Below are positions 9,234 to 17,614 of a stretch of 64,000 nucleotides of DNA, one piece after another. The stretch lies in assembly GCF_900110025.1 (NCBI RefSeq), contig NZ_FOCE01000003.1, positions 186,001 through 250,000 of the forward strand, read 5' to 3'. This DNA is from Gemmobacter aquatilis. GTDB lineage: Bacteria; Pseudomonadota; Alphaproteobacteria; Rhodobacterales; Rhodobacteraceae. The notes below the pieces were generated by a model. It saw nothing but the letters and a program-made list of their open reading frames with translations. It ran no database searches and was not told the DNA's origin. The first letter of the stretch is position 1. Each line of letters begins with the position of its first letter. Position numbers and translations under genes: made by a program.

Positions 9234-9243
9234 GTGGAGGGCG

Positions 9244-10341
9244 TCAGCCGTTGAACAGGAAGTGCAGCACGTCGCCGTCCTTCACCTCATACGTCTTACC
9301 TTCGACGCGGAACTTGCCGGCCTCTTTCGCGCCGGCTTCGCCCCTGCCGGCGATGTAATCGTCATAGGCGATGGTTTCGGCGCGGATGAAGCCTTTTTCA
9401 AAGTCGCCATGGATGACGCCTGCGGCCTGCGGTGCCAGCGTGCCCTTGGTGATCGTCCAGGCGCGGGCCTCTTTCGGGCCGATGGTGAAATAGGTCTGCA
9501 GGCCAAGAAGCTGGTAACCGGCGCGGATCAGACGATCCAGCCCGGCCTCGTGCAGGCCCATTTCCTCAAGGAACATCGCGGCCTCGTCATCGGGAAGCTG
9601 GCTGATTTCCTCTTCGATCCGGGCTGAGATCACGACGGAGGCTGCGCCCTGTTTGGCGGCCATTTCGGCGACGCGGGCGGATTGGCTGTTGCCCTCGGCC
9701 GCCTTCGATTCCTCGACATTGCAGACATAGAGGACGGGTTTGGAGGTGAGCAGTTGCAAAAGCTGCCACTGGCGCAGGTCATCGGCGGCGATCTGGATCG
9801 TGCGGGCGGGCTTGCCCTCGTTCAGCGCGGCTTGCGCCAGGGCCAGCAGGCGGTCCTGATCGGCGGCGTCCTTGTCGGCGCCCTTCAGCTTGCGGGCGAG
9901 GTTGGCGCGGCGGCGTTCGATGGATTCGAGATCGGCCAGCATCAGCTCCGTCTCGATGGTTTCGGCATCGGCGACCGGGTCGATGCGGCCTTCGACATGG
10001 GTGATGTCGCCGTCTTCAAAGCAGCGCAACACATGGGCGATGGCGTCGCATTCGCGGATATTGGCGAGGAACTGGTTGCCCAGACCTTCGCCCTTCGAGG
10101 CGCCGCGCACGAGGCCCGCAATATCGACGAAGGTCATCCGCGTCGGGATGATCTGCCTGGATCCGGCGATTTCGGCAAGCTTTTCGAGCCGCGGATCGGG
10201 CACGGCGACCTCGCCCACATTCGGCTCGATCGTGCAGAAGGGGAAGTTGGCGGCCTGAGCGGCGGCGGTGCGCGTCAGCGCGTTGAAGAGGGTCGATTTG
10301 CCCACATTCGGCAGGCCGACAATGCCCATCTTGAAGCCCAT
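9244..10341 (-). CDS. ychF: Redox-regulated Obg-like ATPase YchF
   Basis: A universally conserved P-loop ATPase/GTPase of the Obg-OLA1 branch that binds ribosomes and is tied to stress responses. It has 365 aa, the family length. GLPNVGKS is at residues 9-16, the G3 motif appears as [16 protein letters not shown], and a coiled coil occupies the middle ([16 protein letters not shown]). The TGS domain forms the last 85 residues, ending in the diagnostic [13 protein letters not shown]. The start at 10341 follows AAGGGGAACGCC. It diverges from trpA. Confidence 0.95.
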   Translation of the reverse strand: MGFKMGIVGLPNVGKSTLFNALTRTAAAQAANFPFCTIEPNVGEVAVPDPRLEKLAEIAGSRQIIPTRMTFVDIAGLVRGASKGEGLGNQFLANIRECDAIAHVLRCFEDGDITHVEGRIDPVADAETIETELMLADLESIERRRANLARKLKGADKDAADQDRLLALAQAALNEGKPARTIQIAADDLRQWQLLQLLTSKPVLYVCNVEESKAAEGNSQSARVAEMAAKQGAASVVISARIEEEISQLPDDEAAMFLEEMGLHEAGLDRLIRAGYQLLGLQTYFTIGPKEARAWTITKGTLAPQAAGVIHGDFEKGFIRAETIAYDDYIAGRGEAGAKEAGKFRVEGKTYEVKDGDVLHFLFNG

Positions 10342-10486
10342 GGCGTTCCCCTTTGCAAAAGCCCGCCTGGCTTCTAGGGGTGCGCGGGCGGAATCGCAAG
10401 CGCGGGCTTGGCAGGCAGGCCCGTGGCCCATTGATTTCCGCCGCGCAATTCTGCACACCGGGCCGGACTGCATGAGAGGACGCCCG

Positions 10487-11278
10487 ATGACCCGCATTGA
10501 CGCCAAATTCGCCGCCCTGAAGGCCGAAGGGAAGAAAGCCTTCGTCGCCTATATCATGGGGGGCGACCCGGATGTGGAAACCTCGCTGGCGGTGATGAAG
10601 GGGATGCCGGGCGCGGGCGTGGATGTGATCGAGCTGGGGATGCCCTTCACCGATCCGATGGCGGACGGGCCGACGATCCAGCTCGCGGGGCAGCGAGCGC
10701 TGGATGGCGGCATGACCATGGACAAGGTTCTGGGCATGGTGACCGAGTTCCGCAAGGGCGACTCGACAACGCCGATCGTGCTGATGGGCTATTACAACCC
10801 GATCTATTCGCGCGGGGTGGAGCGGTTTTTGACCGAGGCCACGGCGGCGGGGATTGACGGGCTGATCGTGGTGGATCTGCCGCCCGAGGAGGACAGCGAG
10901 CTGTGCCTGCCGGCGCAGGCGGCGGGGCTGAACTTCATCCGGCTGGCGACACCGACGACCGACAACAAGCGCCTGCCCAAGGTGCTGCAGAACACCTCGG
11001 GTTTCGTCTATTACGTCTCGATCACCGGGATCACCGGGGCAGCGGCGGCACAGGCGGCGGATGTGGCGCCCGAGGTGGCGCGGATCAAGGCACAGACAGA
11101 TCTGCCGGTGATCGTGGGCTTCGGGATTTCGACGCCGGACAATGCGCAGGCGATTGCCGGGATTGCCGATGGCTGCGTCGTCGGTTCGGCCATCGTGAAG
11201 GACATCGGCGCGGGCAAGCCGGTGGCCGAGGTGCTGGCCAATGTGGCGGCGCTGGCGGCGGGCGCGCATCGCGCCTGA
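10487..11278 (+). CDS. trpA: Tryptophan synthase alpha subunit
   Basis: Cleaves indole-3-glycerol phosphate to indole, which channels to TrpB in the alpha2-beta2 complex. It has 263 aa. The catalytic residues are at the canonical positions Glu49 (VIELG) and Asp60 (DPMADGP), and the phosphate-binding loop appears near the C-terminus ([10 protein letters not shown]). GAGAGGA precedes the ATG. A strong terminator follows. Unusually, trpB is not adjacent but lies 10 kb away on the other strand. Confidence 0.96.
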   Translation: MTRIDAKFAALKAEGKKAFVAYIMGGDPDVETSLAVMKGMPGAGVDVIELGMPFTDPMADGPTIQLAGQRALDGGMTMDKVLGMVTEFRKGDSTTPIVLMGYYNPIYSRGVERFLTEATAAGIDGLIVVDLPPEEDSELCLPAQAAGLNFIRLATPTTDNKRLPKVLQNTSGFVYYVSITGITGAAAAQAADVAPEVARIKAQTDLPVIVGFGISTPDNAQAIAGIADGCVVGSAIVKDIGAGKPVAEVLANVAALAAGAHRA

Positions 11279-11312
11279 GCCCTGCCCTTTCTGCAGCGGT
11301 GATCTGACGGAG

Positions 11313-11342
11313 CGCGGCCTTGCGGCCGCGCTTTTCTTTTGC
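11313..11342 (+). terminator. Rho-independent terminator of trpA
   Basis: The 8-bp stem GCGCGGCC/GGCCGCGC with loop TTGC is followed by TTTTCTTTT, 34 nt after the trpA stop. Confidence 0.9.
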
Positions 11343-11391
11343 CTCGCCGCCCGTGCGTGCCGCACGGATCGGCTCAGGTTGCCTCCGGCGG

Positions 11392-11454
11392 GAGTATTTT
11401 TGCCAGGATGAAGGGGGGCGAATCGGTGCTGCTTTCACCCTGGCCCAAATACTC
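11392..11454. repeat. Dispersed 21-nt element, inverted pair
   Basis: Left arm GAGTATTTTT-GCCAGGATGAA (11392-11412) and right arm TTCACCCTGG-CCCAAATACTC (11434-11454) are near-complementary (three mismatches) around a 21-nt loop. It is one of nine loci in the window with this sequence and lies between the trpA terminator and lldD. Confidence 0.85.
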
Positions 11455-11504
11455 ATCTGCGGCTGGTCCGGGCGTGCAGGCCGGGATTGCGCGGAATGGC
11501 TATT

Positions 11505-11527
11505 ATTGGTAAAGGAATCTAACCAAT
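11505..11527. promoter_or_regulatory. Candidate operator upstream of lldD
   Basis: An inverted repeat ATTGGT-N11-ACCAAT lies 17 bp before the lldD start, in an AT-rich patch unlike its surroundings. Lactate-utilisation genes are often controlled by GntR-family repressors that bind TTGGT/ACCAA-type palindromes. The spacing here is longer than in the E. coli LldR site, so the regulator is a guess. Confidence 0.4.
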
Positions 11528-11543
11528 ATCGAAGAGGCGCCGC

Positions 11544-12707
11544 ATGACCGTCATCACCTGCATCGAAGATCTGAAGCGGCTGCACGCCCGGCGGGTGCCG
11601 CGCATGTTTTATGACTATGCGGAGAGCGGCAGCTATACCGAGCAGACCTTCCGCGAGAATGTCAGCGATTTCAGCAAGATCCGGCTGCGGCAGAAGGTGG
11701 CGGTCGATATGTCCGACCGGCGGGTGACCGGGCGGATGCTGGGGCGCGCGGTGACGATGCCGGTGGCGCTGGCGCCGGTGGGTCTGACCGGGATGCAATC
11801 GGCGGATGGCGAGATCAAGGCGGCGCGGGCGGCGGAGAAGTTCGGGGTGCCGTTCACGCTGTCCACCATGTCGATCTGTTCGATCGAGGATGTGGCGGCG
11901 CAGACCTCCAGCCCGTTCTGGTTTCAGTTGTATGTGATGCGCGACGAGGCGTTCGTGGACAACATCATCGAGCGGGCGCGCAAGGCGGGCTGTTCGGCGC
12001 TGGTGTTGACGCTGGATTTGCAGATCCTCGGGCAGCGGCACAAGGATCTGAAGAACGGGTTGAGCGCGCCGCCGCGGCTGACGATCCCGAACATCCTGAA
12101 CATGGCGACCAAGCCGCGCTGGTGTCTGGGGATGCTGGGCACCAAGCGGCACACGTTCGGCAATATCGTGGGCCATGCGAAGGGCGTGGGCAATCTGGCC
12201 TCGCTGTCGAGCTGGACCAACGAGCAGTTCGACCCCAAGCTGGATTGGGACAAGATCGCGCGCATCCGTGACCGCTGGGGCGGCAAGCTGATCCTGAAGG
12301 GCGTGCTGGATGCCGAGGATGCGACGCGGGCGGCGGAGTTTGGCGCGGATGCGATTGTGGTCAGCAACCATGGCGGGCGGCAGTTGGACGGGGCGTTGAG
12401 TTCCATTCGGATTCTGCCCTCCATCGTGCGGGCGGTGAAGGGCAAGACCGAGATCTGGATCGACAGCGGCATCCGGTCGGGGCAGGACATTCTGAAGGCG
12501 CTGGCTTTGGGCGCCGATGCGGCGATGATCGGGCGCAGCTACATCTACGGGCTGGGCGCGATGGGCGAGGCTGGAGTGACCAAGGCGCTGGAGGTGCTGC
12601 ACAAGGAGCTGGACGTGACCATGGCGCTGTGCGGCGAGCGCGACATAGCGGCGCTGGGGGCGCATAACCTGCTGGTGCCGCAGGATTTCGAGGGGACCTG
12701 GGCCTGA
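11544..12707 (+). CDS. lldD: FMN-dependent L-lactate dehydrogenase
   Basis: A membrane-associated alpha-hydroxy-acid dehydrogenase that oxidises L-lactate to pyruvate and feeds electrons to the quinone pool. It has 387 aa and one FMN-binding TIM barrel. Visible landmarks are the FMN-contacting APVGLTGM, the PFWFQLYV strand, the catalytic His276 in SNHGGRQLDG, and the phosphate-binding WIDSGIRSG and GRSYIYGLGAMGE. The loop region GTKRHTFGNIVGHAKG fits bacterial LldD rather than glycolate oxidase. A palindromic site precedes the gene. It ends two bases before the convergent MFS gene, and the two stop codons lie in the palindrome CCTGAGGTCAGG. Confidence 0.88.
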   Translation: MTVITCIEDLKRLHARRVPRMFYDYAESGSYTEQTFRENVSDFSKIRLRQKVAVDMSDRRVTGRMLGRAVTMPVALAPVGLTGMQSADGEIKAARAAEKFGVPFTLSTMSICSIEDVAAQTSSPFWFQLYVMRDEAFVDNIIERARKAGCSALVLTLDLQILGQRHKDLKNGLSAPPRLTIPNILNMATKPRWCLGMLGTKRHTFGNIVGHAKGVGNLASLSSWTNEQFDPKLDWDKIARIRDRWGGKLILKGVLDAEDATRAAEFGADAIVVSNHGGRQLDGALSSIRILPSIVRAVKGKTEIWIDSGIRSGQDILKALALGADAAMIGRSYIYGLGAMGEAGVTKALEVLHKELDVTMALCGERDIAALGAHNLLVPQDFEGTWA

Positions 12708-12709
12708 GG

Positions 12710-13849
12710 TCAGGCGCGGCGGGTCAGGAGCGGGGCAAGCACCCAGACCGACAGCAGCAGGACGGCGGTGAAGACGAAGGCGGCGCGGAGCCCGAAGGCC
12801 CCGGCCAGGAACCCCAGCGTGGGCGGGCCGACGAAATAGCCGCAATAGCCGTAAAGCGTGGCACGGGCGACGGCGCGGGCGCGCAGGTCGGGGTGGGCGC
12901 CCTGCCCCACCAGCGAAAAGGCGGTGGGGGCGATGACCGATGACCCAAGCCCCATGGTGATGAAACCCGCATAGGCCATGCCGGGGCTGGTGGCGAAGGC
13001 GGCGGTCAGCACACCGCAGGCCGACAGCGTGGCGCCCAGCGTCAGCAGCCGGGCCGGGTGGATATGGCGCAGCAGCCTTTGCCCGGCCAGCCGGGCAAAG
13101 CCCATGGTCAGCGCCAGCGTGGCGGGCCCCATGGCGCCCTGCGCGGGCGAGCCGCCCAGCGTTTTTTCGATATGCAGCGCCGACCAGCTTTCGGCGGCGT
13201 TTTCCGTCAGGAAGGCGATCAGCACCACGGCGCCGCCGATCAGCGGCAGCAGGCCGGTGCCGGGGCTGTCGCCCTTGGGGCGGGCGAGGCCGTGGATCGT
13301 GCCGTCCCGCTCGATGCTCGGCAGGGCGAGGCTGGCGGCGGCAAGGGCGAGGCAGAGCAGGATCACAGCGGGCGGCCATGTGGCGTTGCGCATCGCCCCC
13401 GTGGCCAGCGCGCCACCGGCATAGCCGAAGGAATAGGCGGCGTGGCAGAGGTTCATCAGCGGCTGGCTGCGCGCCGCCTCGATCGCCGAGACGCGGGCGT
13501 TCATCAGCACATCGGTCAGCCCGGTGGCGGCCCCGGCGGCAAGCATGGCCAGCGCGAAGCCGAAGGGGGTGTGCGCCTGCCCCGGCAGGGCAAAGCCTGC
13601 CGCCATGGCGAGGCAGGCCAGCGGCAGGGCAAGGCGGCCCAGCGCCGCGCCGAGGGTGGGGGCGGCCAGCATGGCGCAGATGGCGGCAACCGGGGTCATC
13701 AGCAAGAGCAGGCCCAGCCCGGCCTCGGACACGCCAAGCTGCGCCTTCAGATCGGGCAGCACCGCCGCATAGCCACCCCAGAGCACGCCCATGGCGGCAA
13801 AGGCCGCGAGGGGCGCGCGGGCGGCGGCAAGGATGGGCGTGGGGGGCAT
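12710..13849 (-). CDS. MFS transporter (YbjJ-like)
   Basis: A 12-helix major facilitator of 379 aa. The first helix starts at [27 protein letters not shown], and the segment [20 protein letters not shown] is typical of the YbjJ-like branch of unknown substrate. The ATG at 13849 has GGAG six bases upstream and removes a proline-rich extension of 23 residues that would otherwise precede the first helix. It is convergent with lldD, so it need not be functionally linked. Confidence 0.8.
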   Translation of the reverse strand: MPPTPILAAARAPLAAFAAMGVLWGGYAAVLPDLKAQLGVSEAGLGLLLLMTPVAAICAMLAAPTLGAALGRLALPLACLAMAAGFALPGQAHTPFGFALAMLAAGAATGLTDVLMNARVSAIEAARSQPLMNLCHAAYSFGYAGGALATGAMRNATWPPAVILLCLALAAASLALPSIERDGTIHGLARPKGDSPGTGLLPLIGGAVVLIAFLTENAAESWSALHIEKTLGGSPAQGAMGPATLALTMGFARLAGQRLLRHIHPARLLTLGATLSACGVLTAAFATSPGMAYAGFITMGLGSSVIAPTAFSLVGQGAHPDLRARAVARATLYGYCGYFVGPPTLGFLAGAFGLRAAFVFTAVLLLSVWVLAPLLTRRA

Positions 13850-14036
13850 GGCGGCTCCGGGTCCGGGTGTGCCAGTGCTAGAGGGGGGCGGGCAGGACGG
13901 CAAGTCTGGCGCCGACACGCGGGCTTCAGCCGCGACACGGCAGTTTTCCCTTTCCCTGCAGGCGAATCCCCGCTATAGGCCCCCGGTCGCGCCATGCACC
14001 CTTGGAGGATGGCGGATATACATATGGAGAATGACT

Positions 14037-14624
14037 ATGGCACGCGAGATCCCGGATCTTCAGGCTGTGGTGCGGACGGGGACAGGCAAGGGGGCCGCTC
14101 GTCAAGCTCGTCGTGAGGGCTACGTACCCGGCATCGTTTATGGCGACGGCAAAGAGCCGCAGCCGATCAACCTTGGCTACAACATGCTGCTGAAGCGCCT
14201 GAAAGCGGGCCGCTTCATGTCCACGCTGATCAACCTGAAGGTTGAAGGCCAGCCGGACGTGCATGTGGTGTGCCGCGGCGTCCAGCGCGACGTCGTGAAA
14301 GACCTGCCGACGCATATCGACTTCATGCGCCTGCACGATGACAGCCGCATCAACCTGTTCATCCACGTCACGTTCATCAACCACGACGCGGCCCCCGGGC
14401 TGAAGCGTGGCGGCACGCTGACCGTGGTGCGCCCGGAAGTGGAGCTGGAAGTTCTGGCCTCGGACATCCCGAACGAGATCGTGGTGGACCTGACCGGCAA
14501 GACCTTCGGCGATGTGATCCACATCAACGACGTGACCCTGCCGAACGGCGCCAAGCCGACGATCGACCGGAACTTCGTGATCGCCAATATCACGGCGCCC
14601 TCGGGTCTGGTGGCGGAAGAATAA
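14037..14624 (+). CDS. rplY: 50S ribosomal protein L25 (Ctc form)
   Basis: The 5S-rRNA-binding ribosomal protein in the long CTC form of 195 aa. An N-terminal L25 domain covers residues 1-95 ([22 protein letters not shown]) and a C-terminal TL5-like beta domain follows ([15 protein letters not shown]). The ATG at 14037 is chosen because GGAG stands 7 bp upstream. An in-frame ATG two codons earlier is too close to the GGAG. A strong terminator follows. In many bacteria rplY is followed directly by pth. Here two minus-strand genes separate them. Confidence 0.95.
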   Translation: MAREIPDLQAVVRTGTGKGAARQARREGYVPGIVYGDGKEPQPINLGYNMLLKRLKAGRFMSTLINLKVEGQPDVHVVCRGVQRDVVKDLPTHIDFMRLHDDSRINLFIHVTFINHDAAPGLKRGGTLTVVRPEVELEVLASDIPNEIVVDLTGKTFGDVIHINDVTLPNGAKPTIDRNFVIANITAPSGLVAEE

Positions 14625-14652
14625 TTCCACCCGTCAGGGCCGGAATTGCAAA

Positions 14653-14680
14653 CGCGGCGAGGGCAACCTCGCCGCGTTTT
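14653..14680 (+). terminator. Rho-independent terminator of rplY
   Basis: The 10-bp perfect stem CGCGGCGAGG/CCTCGCCGCG with a GCAA tetraloop is followed by TTTT. It also sits at the 3' side of the convergent transglutaminase-like gene. Confidence 0.92.
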
Positions 14681-14700
14681 GCGTTTGGAGCCTGCGGACC

Positions 14701-15531
14701 TTATGCCGGGGTGGGCACGAAGGCCGGGGCGGGGACTTCGTCTGTCCAGACGGTGAAGCCCTTGAGCACATGTGGGCCGAAGGAATTGACCAGCGGCACA
14801 TCTGCCGCATCGCGGCCCCGCGCCACGACGATACGCCCGATGCGGCGCTTGTTGTTGCGGGCGTCGAAGGTCCACCAGCGGCCGCCGAGGTAAACCTCCA
14901 TCCAGGCGGCGAAATCGCCGGGGCCGGTATAGGGGTGGCCGATGTCGCCGAGATAGCCGTTCACATAGCGCGCCGGGATGTTCATCGCCCGGGTCAGCGC
15001 GATGGAAAGATGCGCGAAATCGCGGCACACGCCCTTGCGCTCGTTGTAGGCATCAAAGGCCGATCGGGTGGAGCTGGCCTCCATGTAGTTGAACTTGATG
15101 TGGCCATGCACGAAATCGCAGATCGCCTGCACCCGCGCCCAGCCGGGCGGCGTGGCGGCGAACAGATCCCAGGCAGTCTGGCTGAGCCGGTCTGTTTCGC
15201 AATAGCGGCTGCCCATCAGATAGGTGAGCGTGTCATCCGGCAGATCGGCGATGGGCATTTCTGCGGCGTCGGGCGCATAGGCATCGGGCAGGCCGCTGTC
15301 ATGCAGCGTGCAATCGGACCGCAGGGTGAAATCGCCCGCGGGCGCCACGAAGCGGCGGCAGAGATTGCCGAACAGATCGAAATAGCTGTGGATCGGCACC
15401 TGTGGCGAGGTGGTCACCACCTCGGGCAGGGCGAGATCGGGGAGGCGGTCACGGTGTGGGGCAAGCAGGCAAACCATCGCTGTGGGCTGCGGGCAGGTAA
15501 CAGTCATCTCGTGGCCGAAGCGGATCAGCAT
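14701..15531 (-). CDS. Transglutaminase-like cysteine protease-fold protein
   Basis: A 276-aa protein of the bacterial transglutaminase-like superfamily with an N-terminal beta domain (residues 1-80) and a papain-like core. The nucleophile Cys169 lies in ERKGVCRDFAH, and the Asp of the triad is Asp223 in WWTFDARNN. At the place where a catalytic His often stands (HAW) this protein reads FAAW (207-210), so the usual triad is not obvious. There is no signal peptide. It lies between rplY and pth on the opposite strand. Substrate unknown; cytoplasmic peptidase or amidase activity is possible. Confidence 0.75.
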   Translation of the reverse strand: MLIRFGHEMTVTCPQPTAMVCLLAPHRDRLPDLALPEVVTTSPQVPIHSYFDLFGNLCRRFVAPAGDFTLRSDCTLHDSGLPDAYAPDAAEMPIADLPDDTLTYLMGSRYCETDRLSQTAWDLFAATPPGWARVQAICDFVHGHIKFNYMEASSTRSAFDAYNERKGVCRDFAHLSIALTRAMNIPARYVNGYLGDIGHPYTGPGDFAAWMEVYLGGRWWTFDARNNKRRIGRIVVARGRDAADVPLVNSFGPHVLKGFTVWTDEVPAPAFVPTPA

Positions 15532-15755
15532 TCAGGTGTCCTTAGCGTTTCAGGTTCCATGGCTCTACCCAAGTGAACCGGGGCCGAGCGGATTGGTTCC
15601 GGGGCGGTGAAAAGAAAGATGACAGGCCTGCCGGCACAATGCCATGCACGAACGCCCGTTCTCTGGGCAGAGGGTCTGGCGACGGGCCGCACGGGGTAGA
15701 TTTGCCTGCGGATAAGGCAGAGTCCTGTTATTTGGGCGTGTCTGGCGCCAGCCGG

Positions 15756-16733
15756 TCAAGGCGTGGCGGCGGCCATATGGGCCAGCCAGCGCGGGTCTTG
15801 CTGCGGGTCGCGCCCGGCCTGTGCCGCCAGCCGGGCGGCGTAATCGGCGCAGCAGAGGTGATGCAGGCGGGCCACCCCCGGCAGGGCCATGGCCTGCGCG
15901 TGCAGGGCGTCGAAATCGGCCTCGTAGCGCAGGGCCGACAGGTCGCGCAGTTCGTTGCGGTTGGTGGATTTGTAATAGCTGTCGTTATAGCGGTCCGCCC
16001 CCTGCACCGCCGAGGGCGTGCCGCGTTTGAGGCCCCAGCTTTCCTCGGACCGCAGCATGTAATGGTTCATCTGCGCCACGGCATGGGTGGTCAGCTCGGG
16101 CGGCAGCAGGCGCAGGTATTTGCCCTCGGGCGTCCAGTCGGGGATGGGGGTGCCTTCGGTGTTGACGTAAAGCGGCGGCGTGGCGGTCTTTTCGGGCGCA
16201 AAGCCCTTGGGGCCGTGTTCGCCCAGCGCGCGGAAGGCCAGCGGATCGCGGTGCAAGACCTTGATCCAGCGCGAGATCCAGTTGCGGGTGGGACCGGCGC
16301 GCAGGAATTGGCGGTGGGTCAACCCGTCCTCCCATGTCTGGAGGCCGGAGGTGCCGAAGACGCGCCAGTTGATCGCCATGGCGAGGAAATCCGGGGTGGC
16401 GCCCAGCAGATCGGGCAGGCGCCCTGCCCCGCGATGGATGGTCAGGAATTCGTCCACATCGCAGACCAGCACCCAATCGGCGCGGCGGACAGTGCGGTGA
16501 CTGCGGGCCAGTTTCAGCTTGGTGGCGACAACCTTTTCGCCCGGTTTCACATCGCAGCGCAGATGGTGCAGCCAGCCCGCCTGTTCCAGCGCATCCAGCA
16601 GATCGGGCGAGCGGTCGGTGCAATCATTGGTCACCACCAGAATGTCGGTGAAGCCCAGCATCCGATACCAGGTGACCCATTCGACGAGGAACGGGCCTTC
16701 GTTGCGCATCGAACAGACGACAGTGGTGCGCAC
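15756..16733 (-). CDS. Family 2-type glycosyltransferase
   Basis: A 325-aa nucleotide-sugar transferase of GT-A fold. The N-terminus reads TTVVCSMRNEGPFLVEWVTWYRMLGF, typical of the branch annotated as Glyco_tranf_2_4, and the metal-binding motif is DVDEF. A later region GPKGFAPEKT and Trp/Tyr-rich stretches may bind acceptor. No membrane anchor is seen. No capsule or LPS cluster surrounds it, so the glycan is unknown. The 224-bp gap between it and the downstream transglutaminase-like gene holds nothing I can identify. Confidence 0.72.
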   Translation of the reverse strand: MRTTVVCSMRNEGPFLVEWVTWYRMLGFTDILVVTNDCTDRSPDLLDALEQAGWLHHLRCDVKPGEKVVATKLKLARSHRTVRRADWVLVCDVDEFLTIHRGAGRLPDLLGATPDFLAMAINWRVFGTSGLQTWEDGLTHRQFLRAGPTRNWISRWIKVLHRDPLAFRALGEHGPKGFAPEKTATPPLYVNTEGTPIPDWTPEGKYLRLLPPELTTHAVAQMNHYMLRSEESWGLKRGTPSAVQGADRYNDSYYKSTNRNELRDLSALRYEADFDALHAQAMALPGVARLHHLCCADYAARLAAQAGRDPQQDPRWLAHMAAATP

Positions 16734-16885
16734 GCGATCCTCCTTGATCTGGCGCGAGGGTGCGGGGCGGCGCGGGCGGCGTCAAGTCATTGGCGTCGGG
16801 CCGTTGACGCCGGGCGGGGTTGCACTTTGGGCCGGGCTTGCGCAAATGAAGGTTGGGCAAGGGACTGGGCAACGGAGAGGCGGCG

Positions 16886-17587
16886 ATGAAGCTTTGGGTC
16901 GGTCTGGGCAATCCGGGCGCGAAATATGCGGGAAACCGGCACAATATCGGCTTCATGGCGCTGGACCGGATCGCGGCGGATCACGGGTTCGGGCCGTTCC
17001 GGCGCGGCTTTCAGGGGCTGGTGGCCGAGGGGCGGCTGGGGCCGGAAAAGGTGGTGCTGCTGAAGCCCGAAACCTTCATGAACCTGTCGGGGCAGGCGGT
17101 GGCCGAGGCGCTGCGCTTTCACAAGCTGACGCCTGCCGATGTGCTGGTGTTCCATGACGAGCTGGATCTGGCGCCGGGCAAGTGCCGGTTGAAACAGGGC
17201 GGCGGGCACGCGGGGCATAACGGGTTGCGGTCGATCCACCAGCATATCGGCGAGGCTTACGGGCGGGTGCGGCTGGGCATCGGCCATCCGGGGCACAAGG
17301 ATGCGGTGGCAGGCTATGTGCTGCATGATTTCGCCAAGGCGGATCAGACCTGGCTGGACGATCTGCTGCGCGGGATTTCCGACGGGGCGGTGATGCTGGC
17401 GGCGGATGATTCGGCGAAGTTCCTGAATGCGGTGGCCTTGCGGGTGGCGCCGCCGCGTTCTTCGACCGGGACAGGACGGGTGCAGGAAGGTGCAGGGAAA
17501 ACGGCGGCGGCGGTGAAGCCCGACGCAACGGAACCCGCCCCGGACGGGCGCACGGCGCTGCAGAAGCTGGCGGATCGGTTCCGCTAG
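16886..17587 (+). CDS. pth: Peptidyl-tRNA hydrolase
   Basis: Recycles tRNA from peptidyl-tRNA that drops off ribosomes. At 233 aa it is longer than the usual 190 because of a low-complexity, Ala/Pro-rich tail after residue 190. The active-site residues are visible: Asn9 (GLGNPG), His19 (RHNIGF), Asn in FMNLSG, Asp in FHDELDL and Asn in GHNGLRS. GGAGAGG precedes the ATG. The serine hydrolase gene starts 27 bp after its stop. Confidence 0.95.
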   Translation: MKLWVGLGNPGAKYAGNRHNIGFMALDRIAADHGFGPFRRGFQGLVAEGRLGPEKVVLLKPETFMNLSGQAVAEALRFHKLTPADVLVFHDELDLAPGKCRLKQGGGHAGHNGLRSIHQHIGEAYGRVRLGIGHPGHKDAVAGYVLHDFAKADQTWLDDLLRGISDGAVMLAADDSAKFLNAVALRVAPPRSSTGTGRVQEGAGKTAAAVKPDATEPAPDGRTALQKLADRFR

Positions 17588-17614
17588 GCTAAGTTGCGGC
17601 AGGGAGGACCGGAC

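Larger units (their letters stand above)
8889..9243. other. Intergenic region with no gene
   Basis: This 355-bp gap lies between the 5' end of the FAD oxidase gene and the 3' end of ychF. It holds the candidate oxidase promoter at its left edge and a triple palindromic repeat over most of the right half. No coding sequence with a ribosome-binding site was found. Confidence 0.7.

Noticed and set aside
11085-13379. Long minus-strand frame across lldD and the MFS gene
   Set aside because: It overlaps two well-supported genes and has a low-complexity Arg/Pro/His composition. It is a shadow frame.
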